A program made the position numbers and the translations under genes. A stretch of DNA of 14,512 nucleotides from Chloroflexi bacterium RBG_16_60_22. Its GTDB lineage: Bacteria > Chloroflexota > Dehalococcoidia > Dehalococcoidales > RBG-16-60-22. Below the pieces are notes generated by a model. That model did no database searches. It saw only the letters and a program-made list of their open reading frames with translations, and had not been told where the DNA came from. The stretch is taken from positions 1 to 14,512 of the forward strand of contig MGNX01000038.1 in NCBI GenBank assembly GCA_001796935.1. The letters run 5' to 3'. Below are positions 1 to 9,673 of the stretch, piece after piece. Position 1 is the stretch's first letter. Every line of letters starts with the position of its first letter.

Positions 1-43
1 TCTACCGCCGGCAGACGTCGTAAAGCCTGAACTAACCGGTTAA
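1..43 (+). other. Probable 3' end of an off-window gene
   Basis: The first bases probably hold the tail of an upstream plus-strand gene, because a strong plus-strand terminator follows directly. The frame cannot be fixed. Frame 1 stops with TGA at 28-30 after a basic tail (STAGRRRKA), frame 2 stops with TAA at 41-43 (ending VKPELTG), and frame 3 stops at 21-23. No product can be named from so few residues. Confidence 0.2.
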
Positions 44-62
44 CGCCAATTTCAGGCGTTAA
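40..62 (+). other. Small inverted repeat ahead of the terminator
   Basis: TTAACGCC (40-47) and GGCGTTAA (55-62) form a perfect 8-bp stem with a 7-nt loop. It lies just before the main terminator hairpin, so the two form tandem stem-loops at the end of the upstream transcript. It has no T-run of its own, so it more likely assists termination or protects the RNA 3' end than terminates alone. Confidence 0.4.
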
Positions 63-68
63 GTTAAG

Positions 69-115
69 AAAGGCGCGGTCAATCCCCGGACCGCGCCTTT
101 CCATTTGTTTTATTT
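69..115 (+). terminator. Rho-independent terminator of the upstream gene
   Basis: A perfect 12-bp GC-rich stem pairs AAAGGCGCGGTC (69-80) with GACCGCGCCTTT (89-100) around an 8-nt loop. A T-rich stretch follows (TTTGTTTTATTTC, 104-116). The stem ending in T and the downstream T-rich tract are on the plus strand, so it ends a transcript entering from the left. It insulates the operon that begins at 179. Confidence 0.85.
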
Positions 116-178
116 CTTTGCTGCATCATGTGCTGCGTTATTTTAGCCAGTACGGGTAAAAATAACCGCCGGTTCATG

Positions 179-207
179 TTGACAACTGGCATATAAAGTA
201 TTACAAT
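179..207 (+). promoter_or_regulatory. Sigma70-type promoter of the MoxR/DUF58 operon
   Basis: A perfect -35 box TTGACA (179-184) is followed after 17 bp by TACAAT (202-207), one mismatch from the consensus -10 box. Transcription would start near 213-214, giving a leader of about 29 nt that carries the AGGGAG ribosome site (232-237) of the first gene. No operator-like palindrome is evident around it. With the terminator just upstream, this appears to be the only promoter for the six genes that follow. Confidence 0.8.
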
Positions 208-242
208 GGTGCCAAATAGCATATTTATGGCAGGGAGCGCCG

Positions 243-983
243 TTGGTTAATAAGAATCCTTATACCTGGTCCGGCCTGGGGCTGCTGATTGCCGGGGTGC
301 TGGTATCCTTATCGGCCTATGCCGTCTTTCACCTGACCTGGCTGACGGCGCTGGGTATCAGCCTGCTTATCATCTCGGTTATCCTGCTGGCCCTGAGCAA
401 GGCCGTGCCCGAGCTGCCTCCCGAGGTCTGTGCCCTGCTGCTGGAGACCGGTGTCGATAATATTGCCGCCCTGATAGAAGAGCTCGGGGTCAGGACCCGG
501 GCCATTTACCTCCCGTCCTCGTTATCCGGTGACCGTCCACGTGCCTTCATCCCTCTGCGCCACAATGGCACGCAGCCGAAAATAACCGCCACCCTGCCGC
601 AGCGGCTCATCACCCGTTACGGAACCGACCCGGAGGACGTCGGGTTGCTGGTGGCCACCATCGGCAGCGCTGCCGTCGGCCTGCTGGAGTCGAAACCCGC
701 GGCCACGGGGGAGTCCCTTGAAGAATCACTGAATGCGCTGTTCGCCGGAAGGCTCGGTATCGCCGACGGGGCCAGCGTCATCTGCCGCGAAAACGTTATC
801 GATATCGAGATACGTAAGCCCAGGATGAAAAACGGCGCGGCGTGGTCTCACCGGTGTCTCGGCCGGCCCCTGGCATCGATGGTCGCCTCGATTGCCGCCG
901 AGGCCTGGGACCGGCCGGTGACCATCCGCCGCGAGGAGCAGAGCAACGGTAAATACCGCGTGGCGCTCGAGGTCCTCGGGTGA
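243..983 (+). CDS. Two-helix membrane protein, function unknown
   Basis: First gene of the operon, 246 residues. I do not recognise the family with confidence. Two hydrophobic helices at the N-terminus (about residues 11-29 and 33-51) leave a soluble domain of about 190 residues. This domain begins after a Pro/Glu-rich linker and ends with a conserved-looking segment, LGRPLASMVASIAAEA (about 205-220), followed by a short beta-rich end. It has no signal peptidase site and no catalytic motif that I can see. The TTG start at 243 is supported by AGGGAG at 232-237 with a 5-nt spacer and by the promoter position. The gene overlaps the next one by four bases. The shape recalls small membrane proteins seen next to MoxR/DUF58 genes, particularly in archaea, but this is context-based inference. 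Confidence 0.75.
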   Translation: MVNKNPYTWSGLGLLIAGVLVSLSAYAVFHLTWLTALGISLLIISVILLALSKAVPELPPEVCALLLETGVDNIAALIEELGVRTRAIYLPSSLSGDRPRAFIPLRHNGTQPKITATLPQRLITRYGTDPEDVGLLVATIGSAAVGLLESKPAATGESLEESLNALFAGRLGIADGASVICRENVIDIEIRKPRMKNGAAWSHRCLGRPLASMVASIAAEAWDRPVTIRREEQSNGKYRVALEVLG

Positions 984-1231
984 GACTGTACAACCGCTAT
1001 ATCCTGACGGTCTCCGTCTGCCTGCTCCTGACCGCCGTTACCCTCATCGCCCTCGGGGGAAATTCCCTGGACGTGTACTATATCGTCTTCATCGTGGAAG
1101 CCCTGATAATTACCGAGCTTTACGCGTATTTCAGCGGCAGGGCCCGCCGCGGCCTGAACTATGCCGGCGCCATCCTCTTCGCGGGCTTCATCGTGGTGCT
1201 GGGACTCCAGATTATCAATATACTGACATAA
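980..1231 (+). CDS. Small three-helix membrane protein
   Basis: An 83-residue protein that is nearly all membrane. Three hydrophobic stretches (about residues 7-26, 33-52 and 60-82) are separated by short polar turns; the second loop is basic (SGRARRG). It starts with GTG at 980, overlapping the TGA stop of the upstream gene (GTGA), with a GAGGT ribosome site at 969-973. This arrangement points to translational coupling. No family is recognised. Conserved synteny with the MoxR and DUF58 genes would suggest a small subunit or assembly partner of the same membrane complex, but the sequence itself does not show this. Confidence 0.7.
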   Translation: MRLYNRYILTVSVCLLLTAVTLIALGGNSLDVYYIVFIVEALIITELYAYFSGRARRGLNYAGAILFAGFIVVLGLQIINILT

Positions 1232-1252
1232 ATACCGGTCCCTTCCAGGCCC

Positions 1253-3274
1253 ATGATGAAAAAGCTGGTACTTATATTGATGGCATTAACCGTGCCGGGA
1301 CTGATTTCCCCCGGCCTGCTCGCCCTTGCCCAGCCCGCCCACACCCCCCACGAAGACCCTTACCTGGCTACCGGACGGCTTGACGAAGCGGGACTGCTGC
1401 TTTCCTACAGCCTGATTATCGACGAGGCCAGCCGGCGCCGGTACCGGGGTACGCAGGACATCCTTGAAGAGCTGGAGCATGCCTCTCTCCCGGACGATAT
1501 CCAGTACATCACCGACCGGTACAGTAATCTCTACCGGCGGCTTTTTACCACCCTGGACAGCCTGGAATCTTGGCTGGATGAAACATCGAGGCTGCTGACG
1601 GGCAACCGGGCAGACGAGGCCAGGGTGATGCTCGACGCGGCCGATGGGGATATCCGCCAGGCCGTTTCCCTGATGAAAGACGTCCGGACCGCTACCACGA
1701 CCCTCGAGGAGCGTTTTAGCGTTTTCGCGGCAGCCGCCCCCGCTCGGCTGACCCGCGCCCACCGTCAGCTCGAAGAGAGCCTGGCCAGGCTGGCCGACCT
1801 CATCGACCAGTTAAGCGACCTGCGGGATAGTCTGACCGGGCAGTATATTAAAATGTCGGCGCTGGCTCCCACCGAGCTTTCCCTGGGCGTCGACCCCGCC
1901 GCGGCCTTCGTCGGCGACAGCGTCACCGCCTCCGGCCGGCTCAGTGACGGCGATGCCGGCCTGGACGGCCGGAGCATCGTCCTGTACCTCGCCTACAAGG
2001 CCACGACTCCCGGTAATACCACCGTCACCGCCACGACCAACACCACCACCGTCACGGCCTCCGACGGCATTTACCGCGCGGCCGTTACCCTGCCCTACGC
2101 CTACACGGGCAACATGACCCTGACGGCCCGGTACGGACCCGCCGGTGGCGATGCCGATGTCTATCTGGCCAGCCTGAGCCAGTCGGTGACCATCGAGGCC
2201 CGGTTCTACCCCACCCGTCTCCGGGTCGATACCCCCGCCAGCGTCTATGCGGGGTTCCCCTTCGACGTCAGCGGGCAGGTCGACGCCGCCGACGACAGCC
2301 AGGGCCGCGTCACCGGCATTTTCCTCGACGGCTCCCGGGTGGCGGAAGCACCGGCGCCGGGCCCGTTCCGCCGGGAGATAACCCCGCCGGGAAACCTCCC
2401 GCCCGGCCGCCATACCCTGACCGTGGCCGTCCCCCCGATGGGCCGCTACTCCGGCGCCCGCCAGGACCGGGGCATTAATGTCCTGGTATTACCCGTTCAC
2501 ATAGAGGTGCAAACGCCGACCCTGGTCATCCTGCCGGGAGCCATCCGAATCGGCGGCCGGGCCTATCACGACTTCGGGCCGGTGGCGGATACCCCGGTAA
2601 TCCTGACCTTCAAAGACTCCGTGCGCACGGTTGTCACGTCGCCGGACGGCTATTTCAACGATACTCTGAAGCTGGACCTCCTGCCCGGCGGGGCACCGCT
2701 GGCCGCCAACCCCTTTTACACCGCCGCCGCCCGTAACCCCTTTGACCTGTCGCCGGTAGGCGTCCGGGATATTGCCGTCACGATGACCTCGCCGGTGACC
2801 GCCGGGGGATTAGCAGAGGTGAAAAGACAGGTAATCACCGCCAACCCGCTGACCGGCGCCCTGGCGCTGGGAGCGCTGGCCGTCCCGGCCGTATTTTTCT
2901 ACCGCCGCCGGCCGCGGACGGTAGCGGAAAAGAGCGCCATGACCGCAAGTGGGCCGGAACAGCCGGTGGTCAACCGGGTGCCGGCCTCCCGGCCCGGACT
3001 CTCCACCGTCAGCCAGCGGGTAATCGCGGCCTACCGGAGAGCGCTTGAGGTGGTGGAAAGGATAACCGGGGCTATCATGGCGCCGAGCCATACCCTGCGG
3101 GAGTTCCTGGAAACGGCGTCCCTGCCCACGGCGATTACCCGGACCTTCGCCGAGCTGACCGCCATCGCGGAGAGCGCCCTTTACTCCGCCTCCGGGGCGG
3201 GCCGGGAGGAAGCCGCCCGGGCCGAGGAGCTGGCCGACACCATCAGGGAGGAGCGACACCGTGGGACTGCGTAG
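1253..3274 (+). CDS. Secreted Ig-like repeat protein with TM anchor and DUF4129-like tail
   Basis: A 673-residue type I membrane protein. A signal peptide (residues 1-26, predicted cleavage after LALA) leads into an alpha-helical, probably coiled-coil region (about 40-200). Three beta-rich, Ig-like domains follow (about 205-313, 318-413 and 415-511); the first carries a Thr-rich loop (251-268). A transmembrane helix (about 532-550) with an RRRPR stop-transfer signal precedes a cytoplasmic tail of about 100 residues. The tail, with AAYRRALEVVERITG and PSHTLREFL, resembles DUF4129, a domain usually found at the C-terminus of transglutaminase membrane proteins encoded beside MoxR and DUF58. No transglutaminase Cys-His-Asp core is present here. 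ATG codons at 1253 and 1256 are both possible starts; the ribosome site is weak. The 3' end overlaps the next gene by 14 nt. An extracellular sensing or binding role is inferred. Confidence 0.75.
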   Translation: MMKKLVLILMALTVPGLISPGLLALAQPAHTPHEDPYLATGRLDEAGLLLSYSLIIDEASRRRYRGTQDILEELEHASLPDDIQYITDRYSNLYRRLFTTLDSLESWLDETSRLLTGNRADEARVMLDAADGDIRQAVSLMKDVRTATTTLEERFSVFAAAAPARLTRAHRQLEESLARLADLIDQLSDLRDSLTGQYIKMSALAPTELSLGVDPAAAFVGDSVTASGRLSDGDAGLDGRSIVLYLAYKATTPGNTTVTATTNTTTVTASDGIYRAAVTLPYAYTGNMTLTARYGPAGGDADVYLASLSQSVTIEARFYPTRLRVDTPASVYAGFPFDVSGQVDAADDSQGRVTGIFLDGSRVAEAPAPGPFRREITPPGNLPPGRHTLTVAVPPMGRYSGARQDRGINVLVLPVHIEVQTPTLVILPGAIRIGGRAYHDFGPVADTPVILTFKDSVRTVVTSPDGYFNDTLKLDLLPGGAPLAANPFYTAAARNPFDLSPVGVRDIAVTMTSPVTAGGLAEVKRQVITANPLTGALALGALAVPAVFFYRRRPRTVAEKSAMTASGPEQPVVNRVPASRPGLSTVSQRVIAAYRRALEVVERITGAIMAPSHTLREFLETASLPTAITRTFAELTAIAESALYSASGAGREEAARAEELADTIREERHRGTA

Positions 3275-4166
3275 GTTTTTATTCATCGTCACCGCCGCCA
3301 CGGTAATCGCCCTGATTATCACGGCGTGGTTTTTTCCTTCCAACGATGACTTCCGTGTGGAAAACCCCTTCTGGAACGGCGCCGGGGACCTGGGCACCCG
3401 CTACCCGGTCCGGCCCCTCAACTCCCTGGCCGACCTGCCACCTTCAGGGGAGGGGGCGACCCTGATTACCATCCCCTACGCCGGCTATACCGAAGCCGAG
3501 CTGGAGCGAATCGGCGACTTCGTCACCGGGGGCGGCAGATTAATTCTGGCCGACGACTACGGCCACGGCAACGAGGTCCTGGAGGCCCTGGGGCTGGGGG
3601 CGCGTTTCAGCGGCGAGGTCCTGCTCGACCCGCTGGTCAACTACCGGAACGAGCAGTTCCCCCGGATAATACATCTAGCGTCCGACCCCCTGACCGCGAA
3701 CGCAGATAACCTGGTCTTCAACCACGCTACCAGCCTGGACGGCGTCGGCGGGGGCGGCGTCCTCGCCCGGTCGTCAGCGTTCAGCTTCCTTGACCGCGAC
3801 GGCAGCGGCACCCGGGAAGAAAACGAGCCTGCCGGCCCGCTGCCGGTCATCGCCCGCCAGGCGGCGGGGCGGGGCCAGGTCGTCCTCATCGCCGACCCCA
3901 GTCTCTTCATCAACGCCATGGAGTCGCTGGGAGGCAATGCCGTCTTGATGCAAAACATCGCCGCCGGCTCGACCGCGCTCTACCTCGACCAGTCGCACCT
4001 GCCCGCCTCGGAGCTACACCGCACCAAGGACGCTTTGAAGCGGACACGGGACCTCCTGGCGAGCCTGCCGGGCACGGCGGGGCTGGTGCTGGCGGCGCTG
4101 GTGATAATACTGGTGCCGGTATGGCACGGGAAGAAGATAAAATCGCCGGAAAGGAGTCGAAAATGA
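3261..4166 (+). CDS. DUF4350-like membrane protein with EF-hand-like loop
   Basis: A 301-residue protein anchored at both ends, with transmembrane helices at about 5-24 and 268-288 flanking an extracytoplasmic domain of about 240 residues. The domain has the alternating beta/alpha pattern of DUF4350 (class I glutamine amidotransferase-like fold): IGDFVTGGGRLILADDYG (about 84-101) and GRGQVVLIADPSLFIN (203-218). No Cys-His-Glu amidotransferase triad is apparent, as expected for this group. Residues 178-189 (DRDGSGTREENE) match the 12-residue EF-hand calcium loop. The start is GTG at 3261, supported by GGGAGGAG just upstream and inside the 3' end of the preceding gene. Its stop overlaps the moxR start (ATGA). 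DUF4350 proteins commonly sit beside MoxR and DUF58 genes, so a role in the same membrane complex is likely. Confidence 0.75.
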   Translation: MGLRRFLFIVTAATVIALIITAWFFPSNDDFRVENPFWNGAGDLGTRYPVRPLNSLADLPPSGEGATLITIPYAGYTEAELERIGDFVTGGGRLILADDYGHGNEVLEALGLGARFSGEVLLDPLVNYRNEQFPRIIHLASDPLTANADNLVFNHATSLDGVGGGGVLARSSAFSFLDRDGSGTREENEPAGPLPVIARQAAGRGQVVLIADPSLFINAMESLGGNAVLMQNIAAGSTALYLDQSHLPASELHRTKDALKRTRDLLASLPGTAGLVLAALVIILVPVWHGKKIKSPERSRK

Positions 4167-5116
4167 CAACCGGGTCGGAAAAAGGACAGGCCACACCGGA
4201 GAGGATTATCGCCGAGGTATCCCGGGTAGTGGTAGGCAAGGAGGACATCAAGGAGCTGCTGCTGCTGGCCCTGCTCTCCGGGGGGCACGTGCTCATCGAG
4301 GGACTGCCCGGCACGGCCAAGACTACCATCGCCCGCACCTTCGCCCGGGTCATCGGGGGCACCTTCAAGAGGGTGCAGGGCACCCCGGACATGCTGCCTT
4401 CGGATATCCTCGGGTTCTACCTGTACCGCCCGGACGGCAGCAGCACCTTCATGCCCGGGCCCATCTTCGCCAACATCCTCCTCACCGACGAGTTGAACCG
4501 GGCCACCCCCCGCACCCAGTCCGCCCTGCTGGAGTCCATGCAGGAGCAGCAGGTCACCATCGAGCGGGAGACCCATCCGCTGCCGCGGCCTTTCACCGTC
4601 GTCGCTTCCCAGATTCCCTACGGCGGCCCGGGGACATCCCCGCTCAGCGAGGTGCAGGTGGACCGCTTCATGTTCCGGGCCTGGAGCGGCCTGCCCAGCC
4701 CGGAGGAGGAAGACCTGATTTTACGGGACATCGATGCCATCAGCGAGGCGGATATCGGGGTGGTGACCGCACCGGAGGAAATCGTCCGTCTCCAGCAGGA
4801 GGTCAGGACAGTGCATGTCGCGGATAATATCCGCGGCTACATCCTGGAAATCGTGAATAACCTGCGCCGCCACCCGGACCTGCTGCCGGGCATCAGCCCC
4901 CGGGCCGGCATCGCCCTGCTCAAGGGGGCGCGCGCCAGGGCCTTCCTGCAGCAGCGGGGGTTCGTTATCCCCGACGACGTTAAAAAATTGCTCGTCCCGG
5001 CCCTCCACCACCGGGTCCGCATCAACCCCGAGGCCGAGATGGAGAACGTCAACCCGGACGCCATCATCGAAGAGGTAGGCGCCAGGGTACCCGTACCCAA
5101 GAGCGACCATGCCTAG
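4163..5116 (+). CDS. MoxR-family AAA+ ATPase
   Basis: A cytoplasmic AAA+ ATPase of 317 residues, the usual MoxR length. Walker A is GLPGTAKTT (47-55) and Walker B is ILLTDE (105-110), followed by the MoxR signature LNRATPRTQSALLESMQE (111-128). Sensor 1 reads VASQIP (147-152) where most MoxR proteins have ATQNP. The arginine-bearing VQVDRF is at 164-169, and a C-terminal lid begins SPRAGIALLKGARA. MoxR proteins act as ATP-driven chaperones that help assemble or activate partners, often VWA or DUF58 proteins encoded next door. I chose ATG 4163: it has AAGGAG at 4151-4156 with a 6-nt spacer, overlaps the upstream stop as ATGA, and gives a normal N-terminus. The longer reading from ATG 4121 would add 14 unlikely charged residues and overlap the upstream gene by 46 nt. 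Confidence 0.93.
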   Translation: MTTGSEKGQATPERIIAEVSRVVVGKEDIKELLLLALLSGGHVLIEGLPGTAKTTIARTFARVIGGTFKRVQGTPDMLPSDILGFYLYRPDGSSTFMPGPIFANILLTDELNRATPRTQSALLESMQEQQVTIERETHPLPRPFTVVASQIPYGGPGTSPLSEVQVDRFMFRAWSGLPSPEEEDLILRDIDAISEADIGVVTAPEEIVRLQQEVRTVHVADNIRGYILEIVNNLRRHPDLLPGISPRAGIALLKGARARAFLQQRGFVIPDDVKKLLVPALHHRVRINPEAEMENVNPDAIIEEVGARVPVPKSDHA

Positions 5117-6672
5117 AGTATCTTTAATATTATTATGTCAAATATACGTGCCGCTGGCGCTGCTGGCCGCCGCCGTGGTAGCGCCGTGGCCCTACTGGCC
5201 GCTGGCCCTCGGCCTGCTGCTGGCGGTACTTTCCGCCGCGCTGCGCCGGCCGCCGCCCCGATTTAATATCGTCGTCGACACGGCGGCGCTCTGCCTGGCG
5301 CCGCTGCCCCTGGCGGCCCTGCTGGAACGCCTGACCGCGCTGACGGTTCTGGCGACGCAAATCACGGCCGTGGCACTCACCCTGCCCGTGATTTACCTCA
5401 TCGACATTAATTTGAGGGAAAACAACCGCGCCCCGGTGCCGATGAAAGAAAAGGAAGGCAGGCGGACCACCCCGGCCTTCGCCGCCCTGCTCGGCGCCGC
5501 GGCATCCGTGATGCTGATAGCGCTGGCGGCCGGCCGGCCCGTCCTGCTCCTTGCCGGCGCCGCCCTGGCCCTTTACCTGCTGGCGTTGATGATATTTTTC
5601 TACGCCGCCGTCCCCCGCCGTCCCTTCACCGCGGACGAGGCGAGGAAGAGGGTCCTGGCCGGGGCTACCGAGACGGTGCCCCTCCACGTCGACAGCCGGG
5701 CGGCGGTGAGCCTCCGCGCCCGCCTGGCCGCTGCCGACTCCTGGGTGCAGGTGAGTCCGTCAGAGATAGTTTTAAAGGGCGGCCGGAACCGGCTCCACGT
5801 CAGCCTGACGCCGCCCCTGGCGGGAGGGACCCGCCCCCGCATCACCGTCTCGGCCACCGACCCCCGCGGGCTGGTGCGGGTAACCCAGGCGCTGGAACCG
5901 CTCCGCCTCCACGTCATCCCCCGCGCCGAATATGCCGCGTGGCTGGCCAGGAAATACCTGAAGCAGACCGACTCCGGGGTGGTGACCGCCGCCAAGCTGC
6001 CGCCGCCGGCCAATGTGCCGCCGGAGCGCGGCAGCGAGTACCGGGATAGCCGTGCCTACCAGCCCGGCGACCGGCTCAAGGACATCGACTGGAAGCATAC
6101 CTTGAAGCTGAGCCAGCTCATCGTGAGGGAGTTCCAGGAGGTCGGCGACCAGGCCGTTATCATCGCCGTCAACCTGGCGGCGCCGGACGCGGAAGCGGCC
6201 GATAAGCTGGCCTTCAACCTGATAACCGCCGCCCTGACGCTGGCGCGGGAGAACATCCCCACCGCGCTGGCCGCCTATAACCACGAAAGGGCCGTCATGA
6301 GCACCGCCGTCCTGGAACCGCTGGAAATGCTGCGGCGGGCGCTGTCACTGGTGGGAGAAATAAGGGCGGTGAACCTCGAAGGACGCTACCTGGAGCCAGC
6401 CGATATCGCCAGAATCAGGCGCAACTACGAACGGCTCAAACGGTCGGAGTCGGAGCCGGCGCGCCGACTCCTCAATATCATCGATTTCCAGCGCCGCTCT
6501 ATTGAGGAAGCCGCCCGGGGACACCCGGCCACCCTGGCGCTGACCGCCGTCACCCGGCAGGTGCCGGCCCCAGCCATGATACTGCTGGTATCGGCCTCGG
6601 ACCATGACGTTGAAGCCGTGGGAGTGGCCACAGCCAGGCTGGCCCGGAGGAAATTCACCACCGTGCCGGTGG

Positions 6673-6686
<14 letters not shown>
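5109..6686 (+). CDS. DUF58-domain membrane protein
   Basis: The last gene of the operon encodes 525 residues. The N-terminal 167 residues are mostly hydrophobic, with about five or six membrane helices (clusters near 5-45, 52-97 and 121-166), more than the two usual in DUF58 proteins. A cytoplasmic or beta-rich linker follows, then the DUF58 core at 308-342: GSEYRDSRAYQPGD and KDIDWKHT, ending LIVREF. After the core comes a VWA-like strand, VIIAVNLAAPD (350-360). Here the acidic residue of the usual D-x-S metal-site motif is replaced by Asn355. The gene overlaps moxR by 8 nt and has no strong ribosome site, so translation is probably coupled. DUF58 proteins are the typical partners of MoxR ATPases; their biochemical role is not settled. 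The 3' end overlaps glmS on the opposite strand by 14 bp. Confidence 0.88.
6658..6672 (-). terminator. Weak hairpin just after the glmS stop
   Basis: A perfect 6-bp stem (CCACCG/CGGTGG at 6658-6663 and 6667-6672, 3-nt loop) begins directly after the glmS TAG codon on the minus strand. It lies inside the last codons of the DUF58 gene. The following minus-strand bases are only mildly T-rich (TGAATTT), so it would be a poor intrinsic terminator, but it is the only candidate at this convergent junction. Confidence 0.25.
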
Positions 6687-8457
<1,771 letters not shown>

Positions 8458-8487
8458 GTTTAGTCAGTCCCCGTTCTAATAATAAGC

Positions 8488-9663
8488 CTAGTACACCAGG
8501 CTGCGGTCCGGTATCCGGCCGCCGATGACCTTCTCCATCCGTACCTGGCAGTAGTTGCCGAGGATGGTGCCCGGCTGGGCGGTGACGTTGTTGTCCACGC
8601 TGCAGTCTTCGCCCATCATCACGCCGACGTTCACCAGCGGGCTCTCCCCGTTGATTCTGATTTCGCTCTGGCCGCCGAAGGCGGCGAACCGACCCTTTAT
8701 CACGCAGCCCTTGCCGATAACGGAATCGTTGACGACGCAGCCGGGGCCGACGGTGACGTCGTTACAGATGACGCTGTTTTTTACCTCGGTAAAGGAGTTG
8801 ATGACCACGTTATCGCCGATACTGGTGGCCGGCAGGATGCTGACGTTTGGCCCGATATCGCAGCCGGCGCCGATGACCACCGGCCCGGAGATATAGCTGC
8901 CGGACCTTATCACGGTATCCTGGCCCACGGTGACCTGCCCCTTGAGGGATACCCCGTCCTCGATGCTGCCGCCCAGCCTGGCCTCCATGTCGCCGAGGAC
9001 GGCGGCGTTGAGACTGAGGATGTCCCAGGGGTAAACAACGTCGAGCCGGGCGCCGGTGGTCTCCAGCGCTCTGATGGAGCGACCCCCGGCAATCATGTTG
9101 TTCAGGGCATCGGGGATATCCAGCACCGACTCCGTGAAGCGGAAGATTTCCCGGCTGAAGGCGTAGATGCCGGTATTGACCAGGTTGGAGCCGGCCTCCC
9201 GGGGCTTCTCGATGATTTCCTTCACCTCGTCGCCTTCGATATTCACCACCCCGTAGCGGACGGGGTCGGCCACTCTCTTGACCAGCACCGCGTCCGGCTC
9301 AACCGCCACGAAGTCGGCGATGGTGGCCGCCTCGATGAGGTTGTCCCCGTGCAGGACGAGGAACTCGTCGTCGGCCACCTCCCTGGCCTGCGCCAGGGCA
9401 TGGGCCGTGCCCAGCTGATTCTCCTGGGTCACGTAGCTGATTTCCACGCCGAACGGCTCGCCGGAACCCATGTAGTCGAAGACGTGCTCCTTGCGGTAAC
9501 CCACCACGAGGACAATCCGGCGGATGCCATTGGCGGCCAGGGACTCGACGACGTACTGCAAAATGGGCTTGGCCGCGATAGCCAGCATGGCCTTGGGACG
9601 GGTCACGGTAAACGGCCGGAGCCGCTGCCCCTCGCCCGCCGCCAGAACAATTGCCTGTTTCAT
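8488..9663 (-). CDS. GlmU-like sugar-1-phosphate nucleotidylyltransferase, acetyltransferase motif lost
   Basis: A 391-residue paralogue of the preceding gene. The N-terminal nucleotidylyltransferase domain (about 1-225) has the activating loop LAAGEGQRLRPFTVTRPK (7-24), the base-binding QLGTAHAL (83-90) and the metal-binding HGDN (105-108). The C-terminal part (about 235-380) is a left-handed beta-helix of hexapeptide repeats. The H-x-x-Y-x-G-D acetyltransferase motif seen in the neighbour at 312-318 is absent; the aligned stretch here is PGCVVNDSVIG. It probably activates a sugar-1-phosphate with an NTP, but the sugar and base cannot be read from sequence; UDP-glucose, dTDP-glucose or UDP-GlcNAc synthesis are all possible. 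The ATG at 9663 has GAGGGG at 9670-9675, overlapping the upstream stop codon, so the two genes are coupled. Confidence 0.88.
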   Translation of the reverse strand: MKQAIVLAAGEGQRLRPFTVTRPKAMLAIAAKPILQYVVESLAANGIRRIVLVVGYRKEHVFDYMGSGEPFGVEISYVTQENQLGTAHALAQAREVADDEFLVLHGDNLIEAATIADFVAVEPDAVLVKRVADPVRYGVVNIEGDEVKEIIEKPREAGSNLVNTGIYAFSREIFRFTESVLDIPDALNNMIAGGRSIRALETTGARLDVVYPWDILSLNAAVLGDMEARLGGSIEDGVSLKGQVTVGQDTVIRSGSYISGPVVIGAGCDIGPNVSILPATSIGDNVVINSFTEVKNSVICNDVTVGPGCVVNDSVIGKGCVIKGRFAAFGGQSEIRINGESPLVNVGVMMGEDCSVDNNVTAQPGTILGNYCQVRMEKVIGGRIPDRSLVY

Positions 9664-9673
9664 AAGCCACCCC

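Noticed and set aside
8458..8487. glmS ribozyme or riboswitch ahead of glmS
   Set aside because: Only 30 nt separate glmS from the upstream gene, far too short for the ribozyme.
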